Shown one piece after another: positions 1-5,242 of a DNA stretch of 5,616 nt. Every line of letters begins with the position of its first letter. The stretch's first letter is position 1. The position numbers and the translations under genes were made by a program. The notes beneath the pieces are model-generated. The model had not been told where the DNA came from. It ran no database searches and saw nothing but the letters and a program-made list of their open reading frames with translations. The stretch is from Candidatus Omnitrophota bacterium (GTDB lineage Bacteria; Omnitrophota; Gorgyraeia; 2-01-FULL-45-10): positions 1-5,616 of the forward strand of contig JAQUQN010000074.1 of the NCBI GenBank assembly GCA_028716065.1. Reading direction: 5' to 3'.

Positions 1-474
1 CAATCACAGCTCTATCAGATAAAGACCAATAAAGAATACTCTGCCCTACAGGAGGAGATAGAAAGGGTAAAGGCCGATAATTCCCTCATAGAAGAGGAGA
101 TCATCAAGATCCTGGATGAAGTGGATGCCGAGAACCAGAAGATCGTAGAGGAAAAAGAACTTTTAAAATTAGAAGAGTCCAAACTCAATGAAGAGAAGAA
201 GAAGTTGGATGAAGAATCGAAACAGATAAAGGGTGAGCTGGAGAAATTGAATTCTCAGAGGAAAGAGTTAGCGGCCAAGGTGGATAAGGTTATCTTGTCG
301 AAATACGAGAGAGTGCTGAAAAGCAAGGACGGCCTGGCAGTCGTTTCAGTGGCAAAGGAGTCATGCCAGGGGTGCTTCAGGATATTGCCTCCGCAGGTTA
401 TAAATGAAATAAGGATGAAGAAGGAATTGACCTTCTGCGAGAACTGTACCAGGATACTCTATATTGAAGAGTAA
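1..474 (+). CDS. C4-type zinc-ribbon coiled-coil protein (DUF164/zf-RING_7 type), 5' end missing
   Basis: The frame is open from the first base, so the gene begins before the window; 157 residues are visible, against roughly 240 usual in the family. Residues 1 to about 105 are rich in Glu, Lys and Leu and read as a long antiparallel coiled coil. It includes the family-like segment KTNKEYSALQEEIE near residues 8-21. The C-terminal third carries two CxxC pairs, Cys122/Cys125 (ESCQGC) and Cys146/Cys149 (FCENC), which should bind one zinc ion. A GTG at 121 could be taken as a start, but the coiled coil continues upstream of it, so it is internal. The role in this family is poorly defined; nucleic-acid binding is often suggested. 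The stop lies 11 bases inside the next gene, which implies translational coupling with the RNase HI gene. Family call is firm; function is not. Confidence 0.88.
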   Translation, partial: QSQLYQIKTNKEYSALQEEIERVKADNSLIEEEIIKILDEVDAENQKIVEEKELLKLEESKLNEEKKKLDEESKQIKGELEKLNSQRKELAAKVDKVILSKYERVLKSKDGLAVVSVAKESCQGCFRILPPQVINEIRMKKELTFCENCTRILYIEE

Positions 475-889
475 AAAATTATTCCTATACATAGACGGAG
501 CGAGCCGCGGCAATCCCGGACCGGCGGGTGTGGGTGTGGTGATACTCGACGAAAAAAAGAACCGGTTGAAAGATTTTTATAAATATATAGGCGAGACCAC
601 GAATAATGTCGCCGAATACAACGCGCTCATATATGCCCTGCAGGAGGCGTTGATCTTGAAGGCGGATGAAATAGTCCTGAACATGGATAGCCAACTAATC
701 GCGAAACAGCTCGAAGGCGAATATAGGGTAAAAAGCGAAGAGATAAGATCGCTCTTCGACAAGGCGCTTCACATGCTGCAGGGGTTCAAGCATTTCGAGA
801 TCAGGCACATAGACCGTTCACAGAATAAAGAGGCCGATAAACTGGCCAATAAGGCCATCAATTTAGGCAATTTCAGGCAGACCGGGTGA
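464..889 (+). CDS. rnhA: Ribonuclease HI, short bacterial type
   Basis: A 141-residue RNase H fold enzyme that cleaves the RNA strand of RNA/DNA hybrids, using two metal ions, in the cytoplasm. The four acidic catalytic residues are all visible: Asp11 (YIDGASRGNPG), Glu51 (NNVAEYNAL), Asp75 (LNMDSQL) and Asp125 (NKEADKLAN). His115 lies in the RHIDRSQN segment before the last Asp. The basic-protrusion helix of the E. coli enzyme is absent, as in the compact RNase HI group. The start is TTG at 464: an in-frame TGA at 428 precedes it, there is no other start codon before the essential Asp11, and AGGA at 451-454 gives a Shine-Dalgarno 9 bases upstream. It overlaps the zinc-ribbon gene by 11 bases. 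Its last 14 bases also form the start of the RNase P RNA. The gene symbol is used in the broad sense; some annotators name this group rnhA-like. Confidence 0.93.
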   Translation: MKSKKLFLYIDGASRGNPGPAGVGVVILDEKKNRLKDFYKYIGETTNNVAEYNALIYALQEALILKADEIVLNMDSQLIAKQLEGEYRVKSEEIRSLFDKALHMLQGFKHFEIRHIDRSQNKEADKLANKAINLGNFRQTG

Positions 890-1378
890 TCGCCTTCGTT
901 GTTCTGCAAAACAGGACAACGTGGGAGGAAAGTCCGAGCTCCAAAGAGCGGCGTAGCGGCTAACGGCCGTCCACCGGAAGGTGAGGATAGGTCCCATAGC
1001 TTTACTTCGTAGGGACCATCCCCGCAATTAGATTTCGAAGCCGAAAGGCGAGAAATCTGCGGGGATAGAGCCACAGAGACGAGTCAAATTTTGCGGAGCA
1101 AAATTTGATCCTGAGGAGGCGACAAATAGGAGCCTCCGAAGGATCTTAAACTTACTTCGCGAGTTTGGGTGAAACGAGGCAATCTCTACGAGGAGCAAGA
1201 CCAAATAGGTCCTGATTCAGGGGAGCTCGCCCCTACTGTATAATATATCAGTATCAGGACGGGTAAGGTCGCACGACCCCTGGAGCAATCCAGGGGCTAG
1301 ATAGATGATTACCTCATTTCCGGCGTTTTGCTTTGCGAGACGGCGGGGATAAGACTAAACTCGGCTTACAGGTCTGCC
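876..1378 (+). ncRNA. rnpB: RNase P RNA, class A, with an enlarged P12 region
   Basis: Catalytic RNA that matures tRNA 5' ends together with RnpA protein. Conserved core blocks occur in the right order: GAGGAAAGTCC at 925-935, ACAGAGA at 1073-1079, GGGTGAAAC at 1167-1175, CCAAATAGG at 1201-1209, TAGATAGATGATTACC near 1298-1313 and CGGCTTACA at 1362-1370. P1 is a perfect 8-bp helix, 876-883 with 1371-1378, and sets the ends. P3 pairs 897-906 with 912-921. GTCCTGAT 1209-1216 pairs with 1253-1260 (P16). P17 (1219-1223/1230-1234) has a loop GCTC 1225-1228 that can pair with GAGC 946-949 as the P6 pseudoknot, the hallmark of class A. The GGT at 1262-1264 should bind the tRNA CCA end. P18 (1277-1284/1289-1296) closes a GCAA tetraloop and another helix closes GAAA at 1043-1046. 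At about 503 nt it is well over the E. coli RNA (377 nt), mostly because of 1084-1145. Ends are inferred from P1. Confidence 0.95.
1084..1145 (+). repeat. Compound palindromic insert within the P12 region of rnpB
   Basis: Two back-to-back inverted repeats lie between the P10/P11 strands of the RNase P RNA. The first is a perfect 11-bp stem (1084-1094 with 1098-1108) around the loop GGA. The second pairs GATCCT 1107-1112 with AGGATC 1140-1145 and GGAGGC 1115-1120 with GCCTCC 1132-1137, with an 11-base loop. GA 1113-1114 faces GA 1138-1139, forming a tandem G-A mismatch. The two palindromes share the bases 1107-1108, so they compete or abut. A further short stem, AAACT 1148-1152 with AGTTT 1162-1166, follows and may be the native P12. 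The outer motif CCTGAG ... CGAAGG recurs in the intergenic palindrome at 1430-1481, which suggests a dispersed repeat. A lineage-specific long P12 is the alternative. Confidence 0.6.
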
Positions 1379-1389
1379 GACTAATTAAG

Positions 1390-1419
1390 AAGACAGTAGG
1401 TTACTACTGTCTTTTTTTT
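1390..1419 (+). terminator. Intrinsic terminator after rnpB
   Basis: A perfect stem pairs AAGACAGTAG (1390-1399) with CTACTGTCTT (1404-1413) around the tetraloop GTTA, followed directly by a run of T to 1419. It starts 12 bases after the 3' strand of RNase P helix P1, the usual place for an rnpB terminator. It should end the zinc-ribbon/rnhA/rnpB transcript and insulate the mraZ operon. Confidence 0.92.
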
Positions 1420-1429
1420 ATCCTTCTAT

Positions 1430-1481
1430 CCTTTGGCTTCGCTCAGGATAAAAACCCTGAGCTTTTGTCGAAGGGTTTTTT
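1430..1481 (+). repeat. Intergenic palindromic repeat of the CCTTCG...GCTCAGG type, possible second terminator
   Basis: A long imperfect hairpin: CCTTTGGC 1430-1437 pairs with GTCGAAGG 1467-1474 (two G-T wobbles) and GCTCAGG 1441-1447 pairs with CCTGAGC 1456-1462. The internal loop is TTC against TTTT and the apical loop is A-rich. T runs follow at 1476-1481, so it could act as a backup terminator on the + strand. I recognise the general motif, a stem with ends CCTTCG and GCTCAGG, as a widespread intergenic repeat of many uncultured bacterial lineages; read in frame it encodes the tell-tale peptide GFAQDKNPE. No transposase or known mobility is associated with it here. Its right half shares CCTGAG ... 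CGAAGG with the insert in rnpB. Confidence 0.7.
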
Positions 1482-1492
1482 ATTTCCTAATG

Positions 1493-1521
1493 TTGACAAA
1501 AAAGGGGTGGTAGTGTATACT
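1493..1521 (+). promoter_or_regulatory. Sigma-70 promoter of the mraZ/dcw operon
   Basis: A perfect -35 box TTGACA at 1493-1498 and -10 box TATACT at 1516-1521 (one mismatch to TATAAT) are separated by the ideal 17 bp. Transcription would start near 1528, giving a leader of about 40 bases before the mraZ start. It lies right after the terminator and the palindromic repeat. It is the only good promoter that I see for the cell-division genes downstream. Confidence 0.88.
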
Positions 1522-1530
1522 TTATATCAC

Positions 1531-1560
1531 AAAGTGGTATAAAGTGGTGTAAAATGGAGG
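1531..1560 (+). promoter_or_regulatory. MraZ operator: three 10-bp direct repeats overlapping the mraZ RBS
   Basis: Three consecutive decamers, AAAGTGGTAT (1531-1540), AAAGTGGTGT (1541-1550) and AAAATGGAGG (1551-1560), form a head-to-tail array with exact 10-bp period. MraZ is known to bind such arrays upstream of its own gene (TGGGN boxes with 5-bp spacers in E. coli, AAAGTG-type boxes in Mycoplasma). The array starts about 3 bases after the predicted transcription start, and its last box contains the Shine-Dalgarno GGAGG (1556-1560), 9 bases before ATG 1570. A related AAAGGGGTGG stands at 1501-1510, two periods short of the array, inside the promoter spacer. This layout suits autorepression by MraZ. 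Confidence 0.85.
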
Positions 1561-1569
1561 ATATCTATA

Positions 1570-2013
1570 ATGTTCTATGGGGAGTATGAACATACCATAG
1601 ACAAGAAGGGTAGGATTATCATCCCTTCTAAATTTCGGGACTTCTTCAGAGAATATAATATTGAAAAATGTTATGTTACGAGAGGCCTCGACAAGTGCCT
1701 TTTTCTTTTTACGGAAGATGAGTGGAAGTCGCAGGAATCCAAATTCCGGTCTGTCTCTTTCACGAAATCAGAAGCCAGAAAATTCAACAGATTATATTTT
1801 TCCGGAGCGGTCCAGCTTGAATGCGACAAGCAGGGAAGGATCCTCGTGCCGAAGTATCTTAAAGATTTCGCCGAGATCAGGCGCGATGTCGTGATAATAG
1901 GCGTGTCTAACAGGATAGAGATATGGTCTAAAGAAGCGTGGCATGAATATTACAAGTCTTCAAAGGGATCTTTTGAAGAGATAGCCGAGCGGCTCATGTC
2001 TCAGGAAGGGTAG
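1570..2013 (+). CDS. mraZ: Transcriptional regulator MraZ
   Basis: A 147-residue DNA-binding protein with two tandem SpoVT/AbrB-like (swapped-hairpin) domains, close to the usual 140-150 residues. It acts as a ring oligomer that binds direct repeats in the promoter of the dcw cluster. The first domain carries the DxxxR signature at Asp11-Arg15 (DKKGRIIIP). The second has it at Asp86-Arg90 (CDKQGRILVP). The N-terminus MFYGEYEHTIDKKGR matches the family, and ATG 1570 is preceded by GGAGG at 1556-1560, so the start is firm. It is the first gene of the operon, directly behind a three-box operator, so negative autoregulation is expected. The stop is 17 bases before the next ORF. Confidence 0.97.
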   Translation: MFYGEYEHTIDKKGRIIIPSKFRDFFREYNIEKCYVTRGLDKCLFLFTEDEWKSQESKFRSVSFTKSEARKFNRLYFSGAVQLECDKQGRILVPKYLKDFAEIRRDVVIIGVSNRIEIWSKEAWHEYYKSSKGSFEEIAERLMSQEG

Positions 2014-2018
2014 CGAAC

Positions 2019-2024
2019 AGGAGG
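2019..2024 (+). promoter_or_regulatory. Strong Shine-Dalgarno for the 60-residue ORF
   Basis: AGGAGG, the full anti-16S complement core, ends 6 bases before ATG 2031. It is the best ribosome binding site in the window and is the main argument that the small ORF between mraZ and rsmH is translated. Neighbouring genes have weaker sites such as GAGG or GAAGGG. Confidence 0.75.
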
Positions 2025-2030
2025 CACCAT

Positions 2031-2213
2031 ATGGGTTCAAGGACAAAGTCCGTGAAAAGAGAGAGCATTCACACGGCAAATTCCGACTTCTTCATAGAAA
2101 GGCTCAAGAAGATAAGGGCGCTTAATGGCGACCCGTCTCTCGTTGGAATGGAGAGGTACGTGTTGAAGAAGATGCCGTTCAATAAATTGAGCATCCTGAC
2201 AAAGTCTTTGTAG
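2031..2213 (+). CDS. Small basic hypothetical protein between mraZ and rsmH
   Basis: A 60-residue ORF that I do not recognise. It starts with ATG behind a full AGGAGG and fills most of the gap between mraZ (17 bases upstream) and rsmH (20 bases downstream), on the same strand. The protein is strongly basic: 13 Lys/Arg against 5 Asp/Glu. It has no signal peptide, membrane segment, Cys or known motif. Residues 18-31 (SDFFIERLKKIRAL) and 40-48 could be amphipathic helices separated by the turn NGDPS. Charge and size would fit an RNA- or DNA-contacting or ribosome-associated peptide, but that is inference. It could also be a decayed remnant or a leader that couples rsmH translation. Most bacteria have no gene at this place. 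I rate it as probably real because of the RBS and tight packing. Confidence 0.62.
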   Translation: MGSRTKSVKRESIHTANSDFFIERLKKIRALNGDPSLVGMERYVLKKMPFNKLSILTKSL

Positions 2214-2233
2214 GCTTTTGAGGTTGAATTACA

Positions 2234-3115
2234 GTGCATCAATCCGTAATGATAGGAGAGGCCGTAGGTTCTTTGAATCTGAAGCCGGGATTTGTGGTAT
2301 TGGATGCGACAGTAGGCGGTGGCGGCCATGCCAAAGAGATGCTTGGCAAGATACTGCCAGGCGGCATGTTGATCGGCATGGATGCCGATGAAAACGCCCT
2401 TAAGATAGCCGAAGATAATTTAAAATATTTTCAAGGCTCTTTCCGTTTAATAAACAGTAATTTCAGGGATCTGGATGAGGCCCTGGCCAAGGCCGGTATA
2501 AATTTTTTAGATGCCGTATTGATGGACCTGGGGATATCGTCCTATCAGATAGAGGATGCGTCAAGAGGTTTCAGCATAAAATTCGACGCGAGGCTTGACA
2601 TGCGGATGGATCCCGCGCAAACCCTCTCGGCGTATGAACTGGTCAATAAGTATAAAGAAAAAGATCTAGCGCAAATTATAAGGACCTTTGGCGAAGAGAG
2701 GTTTTACAGGAGGATCGCCGGGGCCATAATAGAGGCGCGCAGAAAAAGGCCCATAGAGACAACACGCGAACTGACCGGTGTCATACATAGGGCCGTGGGT
2801 TCGAGGTACAAAAGAGGCAGGATAGATCCTGCCACTCGCACATTTCAGGCTTTCAGGATCTTCGTGAATGATGAGTTGGGCGCGCTGGAGAAGGGACTAA
2901 GAAAATCCATAGAACGTCTTAAGGTGGGCGCCAGAATTTGCGTGATCTCGTTCCATTCTTTGGAAGATAGGATAGTGAAGAACATGTTCAGGGAATCCTC
3001 TAAGATAGGGCTCGTGAGGATCATAACAAAGAAACCGCTCGTACCATCTCGTGAAGAGGCCATATCTAATCCTCGTTCCAGAAGCGCAAAACTGAGGGTG
3101 GCGGAAAGGGCATAA
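2234..3115 (+). CDS. rsmH: 16S rRNA (cytosine-1402-N4)-methyltransferase RsmH
   Basis: A 293-residue SAM-dependent methyltransferase (formerly MraW) that N4-methylates C1402 of 16S rRNA in the decoding centre. Motif I is DATVGGGGH at residues 24-32, the SAM-binding loop. Further family blocks are MDLGISSYQ (98-106), RGFSIKFDARLDMRMD (111-126), DPATRTFQAFRIFVNDEL (198-215), VISFHSLEDRIVK (237-249) and the C-terminal NPRSRSAKLRVAER (279-292). The length is near the usual 300-315, so it is complete. The start is GTG 2234, giving MHQSVMIGEAV, which aligns with the family N-terminus; GAGG at 2220-2223 lies 10 bases upstream. In the dcw cluster it sits between mraZ and ftsL, as is standard. The stop is 6 bases before the FtsL-like gene. 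Confidence 0.98.
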   Translation: MHQSVMIGEAVGSLNLKPGFVVLDATVGGGGHAKEMLGKILPGGMLIGMDADENALKIAEDNLKYFQGSFRLINSNFRDLDEALAKAGINFLDAVLMDLGISSYQIEDASRGFSIKFDARLDMRMDPAQTLSAYELVNKYKEKDLAQIIRTFGEERFYRRIAGAIIEARRKRPIETTRELTGVIHRAVGSRYKRGRIDPATRTFQAFRIFVNDELGALEKGLRKSIERLKVGARICVISFHSLEDRIVKNMFRESSKIGLVRIITKKPLVPSREEAISNPRSRSAKLRVAERA

Positions 3116-3121
3116 GGGCGT

Positions 3122-3508
3122 ATGAAACCCGGCAAAATTATATTATCAATAGTGATATTTACACTGGTCGGATTGTTATATGTTCACCAGCATGTAGAGC
3201 TGGTCAAATTGAGCTATGCCATTGACCGCAAGGAATGCATATTAAAGGATATGCTTGACCGCAAGGAGAGGTTAGCTTATAATATTAACAACCTTGAGGC
3301 TCCATCACGGCTTGAAAATGTTCTTTTGGCGAAAAAGGTAGATTTAGTTTTTCCTAAAAATGGCCAGGTTTTTAAGGCAGCGATGTTTTCGCCTAACAGG
3401 ATAGATGTGTCAAACCTGCGTAAGTTTGATCTTGAAAAGGTATTGAATATTTTCGGCATTCTAGATTTTCTTGGTTTGAGGGCAGAGGCCCACGCCAGGG
3501 AGAGATGA
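3122..3508 (+). CDS. ftsL: FtsL-like single-pass cell division protein
   Basis: A 128-residue protein with a short basic N-terminus (MKPGK), one membrane helix at about residues 6-22 (IILSIVIFTLVGLLYV) and a heptad-like helix at about 25-60. The segment LEAPSRLENVLLAKK at 58-72 resembles the end of the FtsL/DivIC coiled coil. This is the N-in, C-out layout of FtsL, which joins FtsB and FtsQ and activates the FtsW/FtsI septal synthase. The sequence is poorly conserved in general, so the name rests on topology, length and the position between rsmH and ftsI, where ftsL nearly always lies. The tail after about residue 85 is unusual and unassigned, ending in LRAEAHARER. The start ATG 3122 has AAGGG just upstream at 3114-3118, while GAAAGGG ending at 3110 is an alternative site. 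Confidence 0.8.
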   Translation: MKPGKIILSIVIFTLVGLLYVHQHVELVKLSYAIDRKECILKDMLDRKERLAYNINNLEAPSRLENVLLAKKVDLVFPKNGQVFKAAMFSPNRIDVSNLRKFDLEKVLNIFGILDFLGLRAEAHARER

Positions 3509-3544
3509 TAATAGAGTAAGTCTTTTGAAGGGTTTCTCAAATTC

Positions 3545-5227
3545 GTGCATAGTGGAATCTCTAAGGCCCGCCAGTTAACCGTATTTCTTTTCTTTCTTCT
3601 TATATTAGTATTTCTTCTGGCCCGTCTCTTTTATCTTCAGGCCATAAGGCACAAATTTTATTCCCAGATAGCCAGCGAACAACACACCGTATCGATCGAC
3701 CTTCCCCCGAAAAGAGGCACCATATTTGACAGGAACATGCATGTCCTTGCCGTGAACCTTAATTGCGATTCGGTATTTGCCAATCCCAGACAGATAAAGA
3801 ATAAGATCAGGACAGCGAAGATTGTTGCCCCGGCGCTTGGCCTGGACGAAAAATTTGTCCTTGACAGGATATCGAGGGATAAGTCTTTCATTTGGATAAA
3901 AAGAAAAATTACCCCGCAGGAAGCGGAAAGGGTCAAGACGCTGAAGGCCGATGGCATAGAACTTATCAAGGAATCGAAGAGGTTCTACCCCAATAAAAGC
4001 CTCGCTTCGCATCTTATAGGTATCGTGGACATAGATAATGTCGGGCTTGAGGGTATGGAATTATATTATGATAAATACCTGAAGGGGCAGGGCGGATGGC
4101 TTACTTCCGCGCAGGATGCCAGACAGAAGATGCTGGAATATTATCAGGATGAGTTCGTGCCCGCGAAAGATGGTTTCAATATGGTTTTGACCATAGACGA
4201 AGTAATACAAAATATAGCTGAGAGAGAGCTCTTTAAGATGTATAATAAGTATAACGCCAAGGCCGCGTCCATCGTCGTGATGGATCCATGTTCGGGGGAT
4301 GTGCTGGCGCTGGCCAATTATCCTAATTTCGATCTGAACGACTACGGCGGACGTTCCACGGAATCGATGCGTAACAGGGCGCTTAACGATTTTTACGAGC
4401 CAGGCAGTGTTTTTAAGATCGTGACGGCCAGCGCTATTTTAGAAGAGAACGCCGTAAAGTTAGATGACAAATTCGACTGTGAGAACGGCGCTTATAAAGT
4501 CGGCTCCAGGACATTGCATGACCACAGGCCACACGGTATCATGACATTTAAGGAAGTGATCGAAAAGTCGAGCAATATAGGGACCGTTAAAGTGGCGGCG
4601 ATACTTGGCGCGGAAAGATTATACAAATATATGAAAGCGTTCGGTTTTTATGAAAGGACAGGCATAAGGCTTCCGGGGGAAGTTGTCGGCATGAATAGGC
4701 CCATTTCAAAGTGGACGAGTTCAAGCATGTTAGCGATCCCGATGGGGCAGGAGGTTACCGCGACGGCCATGCAGTTGGCTTGCGCCATATCGGTCATAGC
4801 GGATAATGGATATCTGGTAAGACCCCGCATAGTCAAAGAGATCATGGACGAAAACGGCGAGGTGATACAGGATTTTCCTCCCAAGGTGAGAAGAAAGGTG
4901 ATATCTCCCATGACGGCGTATAGGATGAGACAGCTGCTCATGGGGGTAGTCGAGTCCGGCACGGGCAAGAAGGCCAGGACCGCTGAATTTAAAGTCGGCG
5001 GTAAGACCGGTACGGCGCAAAAGGTAGAAGGGGGGCTCTACTCGCACAGTAAGTTCATCGCCTCGTTCATCGGGTTCGCGCCCGTAGACAGGCCACTCAT
5101 ATCTGTCGTGGTATCCGTCGACGAACCGCGCCCGGTCTATTTCGGCGGAGATGTCGCGGCCCCCGTTTTCAGGGAAGTCGTGAGTGAATCTTTAAAGTAC
5201 TTGCACGCTAAAGGGATGAAGTCTTAA
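3545..5227 (+). CDS. ftsI: Class B penicillin-binding protein, FtsI/PBP3 type transpeptidase
   Basis: A 560-residue peptidoglycan D,D-transpeptidase that crosslinks septal peptidoglycan with FtsW. A single N-terminal membrane anchor spans about residues 11-31 (LTVFLFFLLILVFLLARLFYL). The pedestal/dimerisation domain follows, with the RGTIFDRN signature at 57-64 and NVGLEGMELYYDKYL at 165-179. The transpeptidase domain starts near 210 and has all three active-site motifs: Ser288-xx-Lys291 (EPGSVFK), Ser342-Ser-Asn344 (KSSNIG) and Lys487-Thr-Gly489 (GGKTGTAQK). No PASTA domain is present at the C-terminus, unlike SpoVD or PBP2x. The start is GTG 3545, the only start codon after the in-frame TAG at 3512-3514 that keeps the anchor intact; GAAGGG at 3527-3532 is a distant Shine-Dalgarno (12 bases). 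A 36-base gap separates it from the FtsL-like gene. The position before murE fits the division-specific FtsI instead of the elongation enzyme PBP2. Confidence 0.96.
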   Translation: MHSGISKARQLTVFLFFLLILVFLLARLFYLQAIRHKFYSQIASEQHTVSIDLPPKRGTIFDRNMHVLAVNLNCDSVFANPRQIKNKIRTAKIVAPALGLDEKFVLDRISRDKSFIWIKRKITPQEAERVKTLKADGIELIKESKRFYPNKSLASHLIGIVDIDNVGLEGMELYYDKYLKGQGGWLTSAQDARQKMLEYYQDEFVPAKDGFNMVLTIDEVIQNIAERELFKMYNKYNAKAASIVVMDPCSGDVLALANYPNFDLNDYGGRSTESMRNRALNDFYEPGSVFKIVTASAILEENAVKLDDKFDCENGAYKVGSRTLHDHRPHGIMTFKEVIEKSSNIGTVKVAAILGAERLYKYMKAFGFYERTGIRLPGEVVGMNRPISKWTSSSMLAIPMGQEVTATAMQLACAISVIADNGYLVRPRIVKEIMDENGEVIQDFPPKVRRKVISPMTAYRMRQLLMGVVESGTGKKARTAEFKVGGKTGTAQKVEGGLYSHSKFIASFIGFAPVDRPLISVVVSVDEPRPVYFGGDVAAPVFREVVSESLKYLHAKGMKS

Positions 5228-5242
5228 ACAGGGTATTGAGTT

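Noticed and set aside
121..474. A separate 117-residue zinc-ribbon gene starting at GTG 121
   Set aside because: The same frame is open to base 1 and the upstream residues match the family coiled coil, so the gene is simply cut by the window edge.
830..876. An internal promoter for rnpB inside rnhA
   Set aside because: No pair of -35 and -10 boxes close to consensus with a 16-18 bp spacer was seen.
769..1074. Minus-strand ORF of 101 codons over rnhA and rnpB
   Set aside because: It is antisense to conserved RNase HI motifs and to the RNase P core, with no recognisable protein features.
1107..1145. Kink-turn in the rnpB insert because of the tandem G-A pairs
   Set aside because: A kink-turn needs a three-base bulge next to the G-A pairs; here the GA/GA loop is symmetrical with helices on both sides.
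1078..1178. ACGAG at 1079-1083 and 1174-1178 as a target-site duplication flanking the rnpB insert
   Set aside because: Five bases can match by chance, the second copy is next to the conserved GGGTGAAA block, and it does not abut the palindrome.
1333..1542. A 69-residue + strand ORF running from the end of rnpB to the mraZ promoter
   Set aside because: It reads through the RNase P RNA 3' end, the terminator, the palindromic repeat (giving the spurious GFAQDKNPE peptide) and the promoter. It has no Shine-Dalgarno of note.
1661..1894. A second-frame + strand ORF inside mraZ
   Set aside because: It is a shadow of the mraZ frame, which has full family motifs.
3605..4012. Minus-strand ORF of 135 codons opposite ftsI
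   Set aside because: It is the shadow of a conserved transpeptidase gene; other antisense ORFs at 2069-2329, 2845-3135, 3277-3540, 4648-4968 and 4730-5047 fail for the same reason.
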